Shown here in pieces: positions 12,352-24,045 of a DNA stretch of 64,000 nucleotides. The position numbers and the translations under genes were made by a program. Source of the DNA: Limonium bicolor (Eukaryota > Streptophyta > Magnoliopsida > Caryophyllales > Plumbaginaceae); assembly GCA_023374045.1 (NCBI GenBank), contig CM041777.1, positions 486,539,766-486,603,765 on the forward strand, written 5' to 3'. How positions within the stretch are numbered: the stretch's first letter is position 1; every line of letters starts with the position of its first letter. A model generated the notes under the pieces. The model had not been told where the DNA came from and made no database searches. It worked only from the letters and a program-made list of their open reading frames with translations.

Positions 12352-12659
12352 GTAAGATCTTGTTGGGTACTTAATGGAGGCTTTGCTGTCTCGTTCACTT
12401 TCTATGGTTTCTCTTGCTTCGTTTCATAATGTTATCAGTTAATTGTCGCTATGGAGAATTTACGTATGAGGTCGTGGTGGTGCAGGTGAACGTATTCTTT
12501 GCATGCTTTATGCTTTTTGTTTGATAATGCTTTTCTAGAGTAATGGCCTAATTTTTTTTTGCTGAAACGAGTAACACAAATATTATTTTTTGGATGGCGG
12601 TTGTGGAAATGTGGAAATTAAAAAGGGTGGCTACTTGTTTTATTTTACTCCTGCAGGTG

Positions 12660-14269
12660 TGCAGAGTGGATTTATCGTGAGTTATTAGCACTGGTGAAAT
12701 TGATAAAAAGAAAGAAATTAATACTCAAAATATCTGTCGGGCTGCAAATAAAACCCGGTCGCAGTAGTATAGAAGACAGAAGCGGCCGGGGTCAAACCGT
12801 GGGACTTATAGCGAGATAAAAAAGTTCCTAAGCTTGTCACAAAAGGGGGAAGTTAATTGACTTGTTTTAGAGAAAATATTAAGCAGATTAAAATTACTGA
12901 GTGCAGATGAATTAAATGGAACTCCGGGTTTAGGTTTTATATAATCTGATTAATTATGCTATCTCTACCGGTTTAATATATTAGTTTGGCAAAATTCTTG
13001 TTATTATCCTAAGGACAAAGTCATAGACCCATAAGAACTCGTTTACCAGGAAATGCTCGGTCTAATCAAGGTTCGAGCAATACTATGTAAACGGATGTTA
13101 AATTCGAGGAATTATAATTGCATCTGAAAATACTAACCTATTAAATCATAATAAGCTTTCTCCAGATTTACGGCTTAATTTACCTGTCTATTTATCACCT
13201 GGTCTGATCAAAATAGACTTAGGAAAGCATTTTAATAAATTCATGTAATTTATTAAAATGGTGAGAGAAAACCTTTAAGCGTAACAAACTGTATTTATTT
13301 TAACCAGTAGAAATATTGATTACATAATTAAACAAACCATAATTAAAACCCTTGCCCGGAGCAAATCCTCCTTAGCCTGACATATTAACTGGTAATAAGT
13401 CAGACAGAGGTTGGACGTAATAACAATACGAGATGCGTGGATGATGAATGGAGAAAATGAAGAGGAAGAAGAGTGGGAGCATACGTAGGATTTTGTAAAA
13501 CTGAAAAGAGATTTTGAGTGTTGAGTTTGGGGTGGAACGTATATGAGCGTGAGTAGTTTTTGATGAAGTAGCAGTGGCTTTTTATAGAGGAGAGGAAGAA
13601 GAAGATCGATTGCAGACAGAGGTGGAAGAGCATTGATTGCTCATTAATTGCAGGGGACAGAGCTGAGGAAAATAAGGTGTCGACGGGAAGTAGATGGATA
13701 TGGCAGAAACAAGTCGACGGGCGAAGTCGACGCGAAGAAGAAAAACTGGCGCGACTGATTTTTAGTCACGACCGCCTACATGTCCGCCTTATAACAGGCG
13801 GTTCTTTATGTGTGTCCGCCTGAACAACCGCCTAAAACTAGGCGGTTCCCTTGTCTCCGCCTTTCCTTCACGTCCGCCTAAACAACCACCCAAAGCTAGG
13901 CGGTTCTCTCTTGCGTCCGCCTTCACTACCGCCCACATCTAGGCGGTTGCTTGTGAGTCGTCCGCCTCCTCAACAGGCGGTTACACATGCGGTCACAAGC
14001 ATAAGCATTGACCTATTTTCCTCCCGACTTTGACCGGCTCTAGATTCTTCGTTTGGACCCCGTTTTCTGAGCTGTTTGCGTCTATGCATTCGTCTCTTCG
14101 TCTACTTTACTCCCAGCTTGGTTTTCCTCATGTTAAACCAATAAATTTGTGAGATAAACAATAAAACATAATTAGAGGAAAACTAACCGAAGTGGAGAAA
14201 TGAGCAAGAAAAGTGCTAATATTATATATGAAATACACCTATAAAACATGCTCATTTGGACACTTATCA
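12660..14269 (-). repeat. Gypsy-2 3' LTR (arm 1)
   Basis: 1610 bp. In element orientation it begins TGATAAGTGTCC and ends CTCTGCA. A TATA-like CTATAAAA lies at 13580-13587 (complement), so the U3 region is about 13590-14269. U3 carries an array of GTCCGCC/AGGCGG palindromes at about 13768-13992. Nearly identical to the arm 2 LTR at 34383-35991, which is therefore the same 3' LTR duplicated. Confidence 0.93.
13768..13992. repeat. U3 palindrome array of gypsy-2 3' LTR
   Basis: Five units of the form CCGCCT, spacer, (ACCGCCT), spacer, AGGCGGT, for example ACCGCCTAAAACTAGGCGGT. Units commonly have two direct half-sites followed by one inverted half-site. The array lies about 180-410 bp upstream of the TATA-like box at 13580-13587, a promoter-upstream position. 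Function unknown; a binding array for a sequence-specific factor is the simplest guess. Confidence 0.8.
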
Positions 14270-15357
14270 CACCCCCACACTTATCTTTTGCTTGTCCTCA
14301 AGCAAAATCACGTACCCAAGTAAGTAGACAATGCTCAATATTAACAAATATTATTATGAAGGGTAGGATAAACATGATCTTTTAAACTTATTGAGGAGTG
14401 TGAAAAATTAACTGCTGGTGGCATAGGTGTGCTCAGGGTAAAAATAAAATATAGAGTTTCGGGGTATGATCTAAGGTACTTCAATGTTTCTTTGTTTAGG
14501 TGACTCCGAGAACTTTTACCATGACCAACTTCTCTCAAGAATGGGCATTGAGGAGAAAACAAAAGGAAAAATAGATTCATGCATTTGTTTCACTTTTGCA
14601 TAAGAGATGAGAAAATGTAGGCATCACACCTTTGTATTTTAAGAACACTCAACTCTCTTTGTTGGTTACCAATGGTGTCTCGCAAGTCCCTTTTTTTTGT
14701 ATTTTTTCTTTTCTTTAACAGAGAGGTACCCCTTAGCAATCCCTAAGAGAGAAGACATAAAGAAACCCTGAGCAATAAAATCCAACCACTTGCAGATTAT
14801 TTGGTCACACCGCATAATAAAAATGCTCCTCAAAAGTAATCAAATGAAAATTTTAAAATTTGTACCATTTATCCCACAATTCATAATAGTATTTGTTTTT
14901 AAAGAGAACAACCTACATTAGCAGGGTATATAATTTTAATTTTTGAACAAAAGCAAGATAAGCAGAGAGATTTAACAATTTAAGCACAAAATGCCCTGAA
15001 AAGGCTCTTCCCCCACACTTAAGCTTAAGCAATGCCCTCATTGCGTAGATGAAATAAAATTAATAGGGCATGCAATTAATAAAGGAAAAGTGTACTCCCC
15101 AGATTTCGTAGAGTGTGTAGAGCTCCCCCACACTTGAGTGCAACTGTGGAATGTCATGATTTGAACCTGTAAAGAATATTCTACACAGCGAGAAGAACTC
15201 AAGTGAAACCTGCATTTTATTATAACAAATAAAAGGGAAATATAGTACAAAAAAGAAAATAACATTAAATTAAAGGAAGACAAAAGATAGATAGTGGGTT
15301 GCCTCCCACCGAGCTGCCCGGGTTTAACGTCTCTAGCTAGACGTATTTGACCAAGCT
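14270..15357 (-). other. Gypsy-2 post-pol non-coding region with PPT and stem-loop
   Basis: About 1.1 kb between the pol stop (15358-15360) and the 3' LTR, with no coding support. A perfect-arm stem-loop sits at 15293-15310 (see its own entry). The polypurine tract AAGTGTGGGGGTG directly abuts the LTR (14270-14282 complement). Two more AAGTGTGGGGG-like tracts occur at about 15009-15021 and 15125-15137. Confidence 0.8.
15293..15310 (-). promoter_or_regulatory. Conserved post-pol stem-loop of gypsy-2
   Basis: On the minus strand GGTGGG, loop AGGCAA, CCCACT, preceded by GGGCAGCT. It starts exactly 47 nt after the pol stop codon. The same motif with the same spacing follows the pol stop of gypsy-3 (54771-54788), although surrounding non-coding DNA is diverged. 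The role is unknown; an RNA element is likely. Confidence 0.7.
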
Positions 15358-18300
15358 TTAGTTTGGAGAAGAGTTCGAGGGCGAGTTGTCCCGCTGTCCT
15401 TGGACAAAATAAGTTGCAGATAGGTCAGTTGAAATATTAGAATGAGAATTATACCTTTTAAGACGTGCCCCGTTGACCTTGAAAGTTTCGCCTTGTTTTG
15501 TCTGGAGTTCAAAGGCACCGTACGGAGTCACACTAACAATCTGGAAAGGGCCGGCCCAATGAGACTTGAGTTTCCCAGGGAAGATCCTTAATCTTGAGTT
15601 ATATAAGAGAACCCAATCACCAATTTCGAAGTCCCTTTTGAGGATCATCCTGTCATGGAACTTTTGGTGCGCTCTTTATAAATCTTTGCATTCTGGTAAG
15701 CCTGATCTCTCAGCTCTTCTAATTCGGAAAGTTGGAATTTCCTTTTCTCTCCCGCAGAAATTAAGTCAAAGTTTAGGGCCTTGATTGCCCAATATGCCTT
15801 ATGCTCCAACTCTACAGGCAGATGGCACGCTTTCCCATAGACCAGCTTAAAAGGAGACATCCCGATGGGAGTCTTGAATGCAGTGCGGTAAGCCCAAAAC
15901 GCATCATCCAACTTAAGTGCCCAATCCTTTCGTGATGAGTTAACCGTCTTCTGGAGGATCCATTTTAACTCACGGTTGGAAACTTCTGCTTGGCCGTTTG
16001 TCTGGGGGTGATAAGGTAAAGCTACCTTGTGACGTACCCCGTATTTACCTATAAGCGCTTCAAATAAACGGTTGCAGAAGTGAGATCCTCCGTCACTGAT
16101 AATAATTCTTGGCACGCCAAAACGGGTAAAGATGTGCTTCTTAAGGAACCTGGTTACTGTCTTTGCATCAGCATGATGACAAGGTATAGCTTCTACCCAC
16201 TTTGACACGTAATCAATTGCCACTAGAACATATTGGTGGCCCTGCGAGGAAGGGAACGGTCCCATAAAATCAATGCCCCAACAATCAAAAAGCTCCACTT
16301 CTAGTATCCCTTGTTGTGGCATTTCATGTCTCCTAGATGTGTTACCCATTTTCTGACAATTATCACATTTTTTGCAGAATTGGTACACATCTTTATGAAG
16401 GGTCGGCCAATAAAATCCTGAGGCCATGATCTTAGCTGCGGTCCTTGTGGGTCCATGGTGACCTCCGGCTTCCCGTGAGTGACAAAAATGTATGACGCTT
16501 GAAACCTCATCTTCTGGGAGACATCGTCGAATCAACCCATCAGCACTAACTCGGAACAAATACGGATCCTCCCAGAAATAATGCCTGAGTCAGAAAGAAA
16601 TTTCTTCTTCTGGGAGTAGGATAGGTCATAGGGTACTGTTCCAGAGACTAAATAATTGGCCAGGTCCGCATACCATGGCTCCTGTACCTTGGTGATTGAG
16701 AAGACAGTCTCATCGGGGAAGAATTCGTTGATAGGCACACTATCCTTAGGAGTCACCAATCTAGAGATGGTCAGCGACAACATTCAATTCCCCTCTTATC
16801 TTTGACTTCGATGTCAAACTCTTGAAGTAGAAGAATCCAGCGCAATAAGCGAGGCTTGGCTTCTTGTTTTGTAAATAAGTATTTGAGAGCGGAGTGGTCT
16901 GTGTGCACGATGACTTTGCTTCCCCATAAGTACGACCTGAATTTGTCAAGGGAGAAGACTATCGCCAGAAGTTCTTTTGCGGTGGTCGTATAGTTTTTCT
17001 GGGCGTCGTTTAGTGTTCTGCTGGCATAAGCGATCACTCTCAAGATTTTCTCTTTTTTCTGGCATAGAGCTGTCCCCACGGCGTAGTCACTTGCATCACA
17101 CATGATCTCAAACGGAAGAGACCAATCAGGTGTTATGACAACAGGAACTGATACCAGTTTTTGTGTTATAGCTTGGAAGGCAGCTGAACACCTTTCATCA
17201 AAATGAAACGGGGCATCTTTCTGTAGCAGGTAGGTCAATGGTTTGCTGATTTCTGAGAAGTCTTGTATAAACCGCCGATAAAATCCTGCATGCCCTAGAA
17301 CGCTCAGATGTCTTTAACGGTAGTTGGTGCTGGTAATTTCTCGATAACCTCTACCTTGGCCTTATCCACCTCTATTCCTTCTGCCGATATTTTATGTCCA
17401 AGGACAATCCCGTCCTTGACCATAAAATGACATTTCTCCCAGTTTAAAACGAGATTCGTATCCTCACACCGTCTTAGGATCAAATCCAGTTGTGCCAAGC
17501 ATTTATCGAAACTAGAGCCATAGACTGAGAAGTCGTCCATAAAGACTTCTATGCTCTGCTCGATGAAGTCAGCAAATATTGCTTGCATGCATCTCTGGAA
17601 GGTAGCAGGGGCATTGCATAGGCCGAAAGGATTCGTCGGTATGCAAAGGTACTGTAAGGACAAGTGAAGGTTGTCTTGTCCTGGTCCTCTGGTGCAATTG
17701 GTATTTGGAAATACCCCGAGAACCCATCTAGAAAATAGTAGTACTCTTGCCCTGCTAGCCGCTCCAACATCTGGTCGATAAAGGGGAGAGGGAAATGATC
17801 CTTCCTGGTCGCCAAGTTCAAACGCCGATAGTCAATACACATGCGTCATCCTGTGATCTTTCTTTGAGGGATAGTCTCTCCCTTTTCATTAATAACAGCT
17901 TCGATGCCCCCCTTCTTGGGGACAACTTGAACAGGACTGACCCATGGACTGTCAGAAATTGGATAAATGATGTTCGCATCGAGGAGTTTCAGAACCTCCT
18001 TTCGAACTACCTCCTTGAGGTTAGGGTTTAGCTGGCGTTGGGTTGCCTGATAGACTTGTAGTTTTCCTCCATATATATATGGTGCGTGCAATAGGAGGGG
18101 TCAATTCCTTTGATATCAGCAATAGTCCACCCGATTGCTGTCTTGTGCTTCTTTAATACCTCAAGTAACCTTGTTTCCTCCTCGGAATTCAGAGAAGAGG
18201 AAATAATGACAGGTAAATGGTCATTTTCAGCTAGGAAGGCATACTTGAGGTTAGAGGGTATTTCTTTAAGCTCGAGTTCAGGTGGTTGTTCCACTGATGG

Positions 18301-19195
18301 AATTGATTTTTGAGGTTTTCTGTCGAGTTCTACGATTGGTGGCCGGTACGCTTGATAACCAGCCCTTCCTTTATCTACGTACGCCAGCATGGCGTTAACT
18401 TCTGGATTCTCCACTTTTCTTCTAGAGAAGTAAATAATACTCGCTCTAGCGGTTCAGTTTCAGCTTCCAAGATGGAAGATGGGGAATACATGTCCTCATC
18501 TGTAGCAAAATCGCTTTCCTCCTCCTCATCATCTGTGAATCCCACTGCCTTAGCATGAGGAGAAAAGTTTGAGCTTTTCTTCATCATTTTCTGCATGTCG
18601 AATTCAATCGTTTCATCCTCGTACCGAAGAGTGATTTTCCCATCATGGACGTCAATGATGGCTTTGGCGGTACTCAGAAACGGTCGACCTAGAATCAAGG
18701 GGACCTCAACATCATCATCCATTTCTAGAATGACGAAATCAGCTGGAAAGATAAAGCGAGATACTCCAACTACCAGATCCCGGACTATGCCCATGGGCTT
18801 GATCTCTGATCTGTCTGCTAGTTGGAGTTTGAAAGGAACCGGTTGCATTTCTCCTCCTTTAACTTTCAAGAAGGTGGCGTATGGCATGATATTAATGCTG
18901 GCTCCTAGGTCGCATAGACCACTTCCACAGTCTACCCCACCTATAAAACACGGATCACGGGATTTCCCGGATCTGTTTGTTGGGGGGAAGTGCTCGAAGA
19001 AGGGCAGCAGAGCACTCCTCTGTGAGATGCACTGTTTCTTTTCCAGGTTTCTTTTTCTTCTTATTGTCAAGAGATCCTTTAGGAAATTTGGCGTAGTTAG
19101 GCATCTCTTCCAAAGCATCAAGTATAGGTATGTCGAGAGTCAGTTTCTTGAAAATGCTCAAGAATTGGAGAACTGCTCATCTAGGTGTTTCTTTT
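15358..19195 (-). pseudogene. Gypsy-2 pol: protease, RT, RNase H, integrase (arm 1)
   Basis: Aspartic protease with LCDLGASINIMP at about 18900. RT with MCIDYRRLNLATRKDHFPLP (near 17842) and the YXDD-box variant VFMDDFSVYG near 17535. RNase H with [15 protein letters not shown] and [10 protein letters not shown] (16771-17238). Integrase at 15645-16559 with a zinc-binding HHCC segment, the catalytic triad residues in [18 protein letters not shown] and [10 protein letters not shown], and a C-terminal domain (15358-15648). At least six frame changes break it. Several are 1-2 bp indels at positions that differ from the arm 2 copy, so some may be sequencing error. One frameshift, before the residues PFPNRMKKKH, is shared by both arms and is older. 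Confidence 0.9.
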
Positions 19196-21039
19196 TCATT
19201 CTGTTTGGAAATGGGAGTTCACTGTTTTTATGAGTGGAAGTTGGGATGTCGAAGGTACTCGAGATGGAGGTGGAGTAGCAGGAGTAGGAACTTGGATTTC
19301 TGAGGGAGGTGAAGTTGGTTTGATGGTTTCTTCAACATTGATATAGGCATCTTCATGATTTTCTTTTTCTTTTCCTTTGCTGGCGGCAAGTTCCCTTCCA
19401 CTCCTTAAGGAGACTGCACACAAGTTTGTTGATTGAAATGTGCCATCGTCTATAAGGATTGAATTCGCTTGTTCCTTTGGATTGGGGTTAGTCTGTGAAG
19501 GGAATTGACCAGGTGGTCTTTGTTGAGTGAGTAACTGTTGGATCTGAGATTGCAAGGCTTTTTGGTCCTTGCGCAAGCGGCAACCTCTTCTTGCGTATCT
19601 CTGGATTTACCCATCATAGCCTTGAACATCTCTTGCATTTGAGACATTTCAGACTCAGGATTCGAAGGAGGTGGAGCCGGTCGACTCGAAGAAGCTTCAT
19701 TGCCATAAGGCTGTTGTTGATATTGCCTTTGGCCTCCTTGGAAATTGGACTGAGGTCTGTAGTTTTGGGATGTTTGTAGGGTATGTGGGTTTGGGATATT
19801 TTCTGTGTTTGAGTAGCGATGGTTGGATTGCATGTTACGTTGCCATGGTTGTCTGTACCCTTGATTGTTGGTGATGTAGTTTGCCTCCTCCGCTGCTTTT
19901 AATTCTTGTAGTTGGGGGCATTGTTCATAGTCATGAGGCCCGCCACATTGCGTACAAGAATTAGTTGGAGTCGATTGGGAAAGAGGTGCATAGCCTAGAG
20001 GGATTGTAGATGATCGGGAAATCATCGACTTAGCTTACTGGGGGAAGGAATTCATAGCCATCTGCTCAACCACTTTTTGTAGAGTACTGACTTTTGTTGC
20101 CTGCTGAGCATTGCTCTCCATGAGTTGCTCATGGCTTTTCATCAATTGGTCGAACTTGTTATCACTTTCCCCAACATGATATAATCCTGGAGTACCGCTC
20201 CTTGATCCACCGGAGGCGCAGTCTCTGATTTCCTCACAGAGAGATTCCATGTTGTTCAGAAATTGTGCTCCTGGCTTTTTCAGAATGTCAGCCCCTAACG
20301 AAGATAACACCATTGTTTTGCATGGACCAATCAAACCCTTGTAGAACAATTGTGATACTTGTTCTTTCGTCAGACCATGGTGAGTACAAGTAAGTAATAG
20401 ACCTTTGAAACGGTCCCAAGTTTCACAAATATTCTCCGACCCAGGTTGCTTGAAATTATAGATTTCAGCAATCATCTCTAATGTTCGGCTCGGGGGTAGG
20501 AATTTGTCGTAGAACTTGGTGGCCATGTCGTCCCATGTACCGATGGTACTTGGTGTTAGGCTATGATACCACTTGCTCACGTTTCCCGTCAGGCTGTGTG
20601 GGAATAATGACAATCTTGCATATTGAAGTACTGCGTCGGTCGCAGTAAGACTGTTGGGATGTTGCAAGAATTTTGTAACATGTAACAGGGCTTCGGTGGA
20701 CTGGTGCCATCAAACATGCCCAACTCTTTCACACATCTAATTTGATGATATGGATTCAGTTTCTGCCACTCATCGTATTCGGATGGGCTAAGGTGAGGAA
20801 GGATGATAGCAGGCTGTTTGTCCTTGGTTAGACGGCCTGTTGATATTTCGAACCGTTGCTGGTGTAGATGCCATGTTAGCTTCCGGGTCAGAATCTATCA
20901 CTGTGGTGGTAATGCTCTGTTGAGTTCGTCTCTGCCTTATGGTACGCAGAAAGGTTCTCTCGATCTCTGGATTATAACCGACCGTGTGATTATTAATATT
21001 TTCTGGGAGACTTTTGACCTGGTAAAAGGCATTCACCAC
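19196..21039 (-). pseudogene. Gypsy-2 gag (arm 1)
   Basis: The capsid-type gag domain spans 20035-20667 (ASKWYHSL-like VSKWYHSLTP, then FYDKFLPP and CETWDRFKGLLLTC). A zinc knuckle CTQCGGPHDYEQC lies near 19940, and a glutamine-rich tail runs to 19576. The start codon is not evident; the reading frame is open from 21039. A TAA at 20035-20037 is private to this arm: the arm 2 copy has CAA at 28614-28616, so it is a C-to-T nonsense change after duplication. A 1-bp frameshift near 20820 is also private. Confidence 0.88.
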
Positions 21040-21440
21040 TCAAAACAGAGAAAAGAACTGGTTATGGGTTAGAATAATAAAAATGTTAGGAATTAGTAGA
21101 CAAAATTTAAAGTTAGTAGTTAGGGACAATGGAAAGAAATAGCAGAAAATTGAAATGACAATGGAACGAAATGACAATGGAACGAAATGACAATGAACGA
21201 AATGACAGGAAATTTGAAGTTAGTTGTTAGAGACAATGGAATATTAAAGGACAATGGAATTGAAATGACAGAAATAAATGACAATAATATTAAATGTCAG
21301 AAGTCCGAAGTCCAAAGTTAGATGTCCAAGTCAGATCAGAAGTCCGATGTCCGAAATTAGATTATTATGAGTTAATATTGACAGATTATTATAATATAAC
21401 AGGTGAATTAACCGGGGCTTAGGGACTAGATTAAATCAAG

Positions 21441-21458
21441 TCCTCGGCAACGGCGCCA
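21441..21458 (-). other. Gypsy-2 primer binding site (tRNA-Asp type)
   Basis: On the minus strand TGGCGCCGTTGCCGAGGA, three bases inside the 5' LTR. It matches the complement of the 3' end of plant tRNA-Asp (from memory ending CGGCAACGGCGCCA), with one internal mismatch. Athila elements use this primer. Confidence 0.9.
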
Positions 21459-21461
21459 TTT

Positions 21462-23118
21462 TGCAGAGTGGATTTATCGTGAGTTATTAGCACTGGTGAA
21501 ATTGATAAAAAGAAAGAAATTAATACTCAAAATATCCGTCGGGCTGCAAATAAAACCCGGTCACAGTAGTATAGAAGACAGAAGCGGCCGGGGTCAAACC
21601 GTGGGACTTATAGCGAGATAAAAAAGTTCCTAAGCTTGTCACAAAAGGGGGGAAGTTAATTGACTTGTTTTAGAGAAAATATTAAGCAGATTAAATACTG
21701 ATGAGTGCAGATGAATTAAATGGAACTCCGGGTTTAGGTTTTATATAATCTGATTAATTATGCTATCTCTACCGGTTTAATATATTAGTTTGGCAAAATT
21801 CCTGTTATTATCCTAAGGACTAAGTCATAGACCCTTAAGAACTCGTTTACCAGAAAATGCTCGGTCTAATCAAGGTTCGAGCAATACTATGTAAACGGAC
21901 GTTAAATTCGAGGAATTATAATTGCATCTGAAAATACTAACCTATTAAATCATAATAAGCTTTCTCAGATTTACGGCTTAATTTACCTGTCTATTTATCA
22001 CCTGGTCTGATCAAAATAGACTTAGGAAAGCATTTTAATAAATTCATGTAATTTATTAAAATGGTGAGAGAAAACCTTTAAGCGTAACAAACTGTATTTA
22101 TTTTAACTGGTAGAAATATTGATTACATAATTAAACAAACAATAATTAAAACCCTTGCCTGGAGCAAATCCTCCTTAGCCTGACATATTAACTGGTAATA
22201 AGTTAGACAGAGGTTGGACGTAATAACAATACGAGATGCGTGGGTGATGAATGGAGAAAATGAAGAGGAAGAAGAGTGGGAGCATACGTAGGATTTTTGT
22301 AACTGAAATGAGAGATTTTGAGTGTTGAGTTTGGGGTGGAACGTATATGAGCGTGAGTAGTTTTTGATGAAGTAGCAGTGACTTTTTATAGAGGAGAGGA
22401 AGAAGAAGATCGATTGCAGACAGAGGTGGAAGAGCATTGATTGCTCATTAATTGCAGGGGACAGAGCTGAGGAAAATAAGGTATCGACGGGCGAAGTAGA
22501 TGGATATGGCAGAAACAAGTCGACGGGCGAAGTCGACGCGAAGAAGAAAAACTGGCGCGACTGATTTTTAGTCACGACCGCCTACATGTCCGCCTCATAA
22601 CAGGCGGTTCTTTATGTGTGTCCGCCTGAACAACCGCCTAAAACTAGGCGGTTCCCTTGTCTCCGCCTTTCCTTCACGTCCGCCTAAACAACCGCCCAAA
22701 GCTAGGCGGTTCTCTCTTGCGTCCGCCTTCACTACCGCCCAAAGCTAGGCGGTTTCTTCTTGCGTCTGCCTTCACTACCACACATCTAGGCGGTTGCTTG
22801 TGAGTCGTCCGCCTCCTCAACAGGCGGTTACACATGCGGTCACAAGCATAAGCATTGACCTATTTTCTTCTCTCCGACTTTGACCGCTCTAGATTCTTCG
22901 TTTGGACCCGTTTTCTGAGCCGTTTGCGTCTATGCATTCGTCTCTTCGTCTACTTTACTCCCAGCTTGGTTTTCCTCATGTTAAACCAATAAATTTGTGT
23001 GATAAACAATAAAACATAAACTAGAGGAAAACTAACCGAAGTGGAGAAATGAGCAAGAAAAGTGCTAATAATATATATGAAATACACCTATAAAACATGC
23101 TCATTTGGACACTTATCA
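21462..23118 (-). repeat. Gypsy-2 5' LTR (arm 1)
   Basis: 1657 bp, 47 bp longer than its partner because the U3 palindrome array has an extra unit. TATA-like CTATAAAA lies at about 22384-22391 (complement). It differs from the 3' LTR at scattered positions, roughly 1-2% by eye, so the insertion is young relative to the decay of gypsy-3. Confidence 0.93.
22577..22830. repeat. U3 palindrome array of gypsy-2 5' LTR, one unit longer
   Basis: Same GTCCGCC/AGGCGGT palindromes as in the 3' LTR. An additional unit, ACCGCCCAAAGCTAGGCGGT with its CTTGCGTC spacer (about 22732-22778), accounts for the length difference between the two LTRs. The neighbouring half-site has decayed (CTACCACAC). Confidence 0.8.
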
Positions 23119-23226
23119 AGGTGGAGAGCTAGAAATGTTGAGTTGAGGAGTTCGTAAAGCACCTTTGTCCCGCCTCTTGGATTCCTCAATGTCGGACTGT
23201 CCCATCACCGGGAGTTACTCTTTAAG

Positions 23227-24045
23227 GTGTTAATTCATATTCTGTGTGCTCCCTTGATTTTTTGGGACAGGTAAAGGACATTTAGTTTATCCAAATAACT
23301 TGTTATGAATATTTTGTACCTAAACGTGTGTTTTTTTATGTTCAGATTCTCCATGCTAAGGCATGGTTAATATCAAGGGAATCTTAGTTTTAGTATATTG
23401 CGATTCTATGCTATGGCTAAACTTTGACTGTTATGTAGCTATCTGAATCTTTTCATAGCTGAAAGCATTGTTTGTTGATCCTCATTCCTTACCGTCTTAA
23501 TTGCAAGTTTCTAACAATAGTCGAGTTGATCATTCTGAATTGAACTGTAAATGCTGAAATATCCAAGTTATCATGAATAAAAACATTTGGTCACAATGGT
23601 GTAACTGAATGTTTGTACAAGGTTAGTTCCTTAATGTAGTTTGTAAATTATTTGCTCTAATAACAAGGTGTAGTATGAAGCTTGCCTAGTTACTTGATTT
23701 CAATATGGAGCTTTCTTAATGATGTGACATGGTCCCCGTGTATAATTAAAAGGGATAAGGAAATTTTATTTCCTGAGATGTTATCTTGGGTTGAATGGGT
23801 AATATTTGCCAGTGTTTTGAAGAATTAACTTGGATTTGTGTGTGTGTGTGTGTGTGTTTTTTTTTTTGCATCTCAGATGCTTGATTTGCTCAGCCTAATC
23901 ATTAAGTATCATGTTTTAAATGTTATCTTTCTTCTACTTTCCATTAAATGTCTAACAGCCATCTCCATATGTAATGTGTTCGTATAATGTCTTGAAAGTA
24001 ATCAAGCATATCTTATTCATGCTCTAACTCTAAAGTCTGTTTCAG
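23227..24045 (+). other. Retained intron of the captured gene in CACTA-2
   Basis: AT- and T-rich sequence with donor GT at 23227 and acceptor TTTCAG at 24045. Includes a TG dinucleotide run followed by a T run at about 23838-23868. No coding support. Confidence 0.6.

Larger units (their letters stand above)
2700..21019 (+). repeat. Arm 1 of the 18.3-kb palindrome
   Basis: Inverted copy of 27632-45950. Paired landmarks add to an almost constant sum: 7659+40995=48654, 8551+40102=48653, 10440+38212=48652, 12660+35991=48651, 14269+34383=48652, 21019+27632=48651. Net length drift over 13.4 kb is therefore about 3 bp. Sampled stretches of 100-200 bp in the copia and CACTA-2 parts are identical; the gypsy-2 gag differs at about 6 residues in 190. 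The outer edge (2.5-2.75 kb) is where divergence jumps. Confidence 0.93.
12660..23118 (-). mobile_element. Gypsy-2, Athila-like Ty3 LTR retrotransposon, full-length (arm 1)
   Basis: Full-length element on the minus strand, 10,459 bp. LTRs of 1610 bp (12660-14269) and 1657 bp (21462-23118) start TGATAAGTG and end CTCTGCA in element orientation. The 5-bp target duplication AGGTG flanks it (12655-12659 and 23119-23123). A tRNA-Asp primer site, gag, protease, RT, RNase H and integrase are present in that order, which defines Ty3/gypsy; RT and integrase residues resemble the Athila clade. Unlike many Athila elements it has no ORF3 between pol and the 3' LTR. Coding regions are broken by several frameshifts. 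It inserted into the captured gene of CACTA-2. Confidence 0.95.

Noticed and set aside
13768..13992. CRISPR-like array
   Set aside because: The repeats are short palindromes with unequal spacing inside an LTR of a plant retrotransposon; no cas genes and no uniform spacers.
21441..21458. A tRNA-Asp gene
   Set aside because: Only the primer-binding complement of the tRNA 3' end is present; no cloverleaf.
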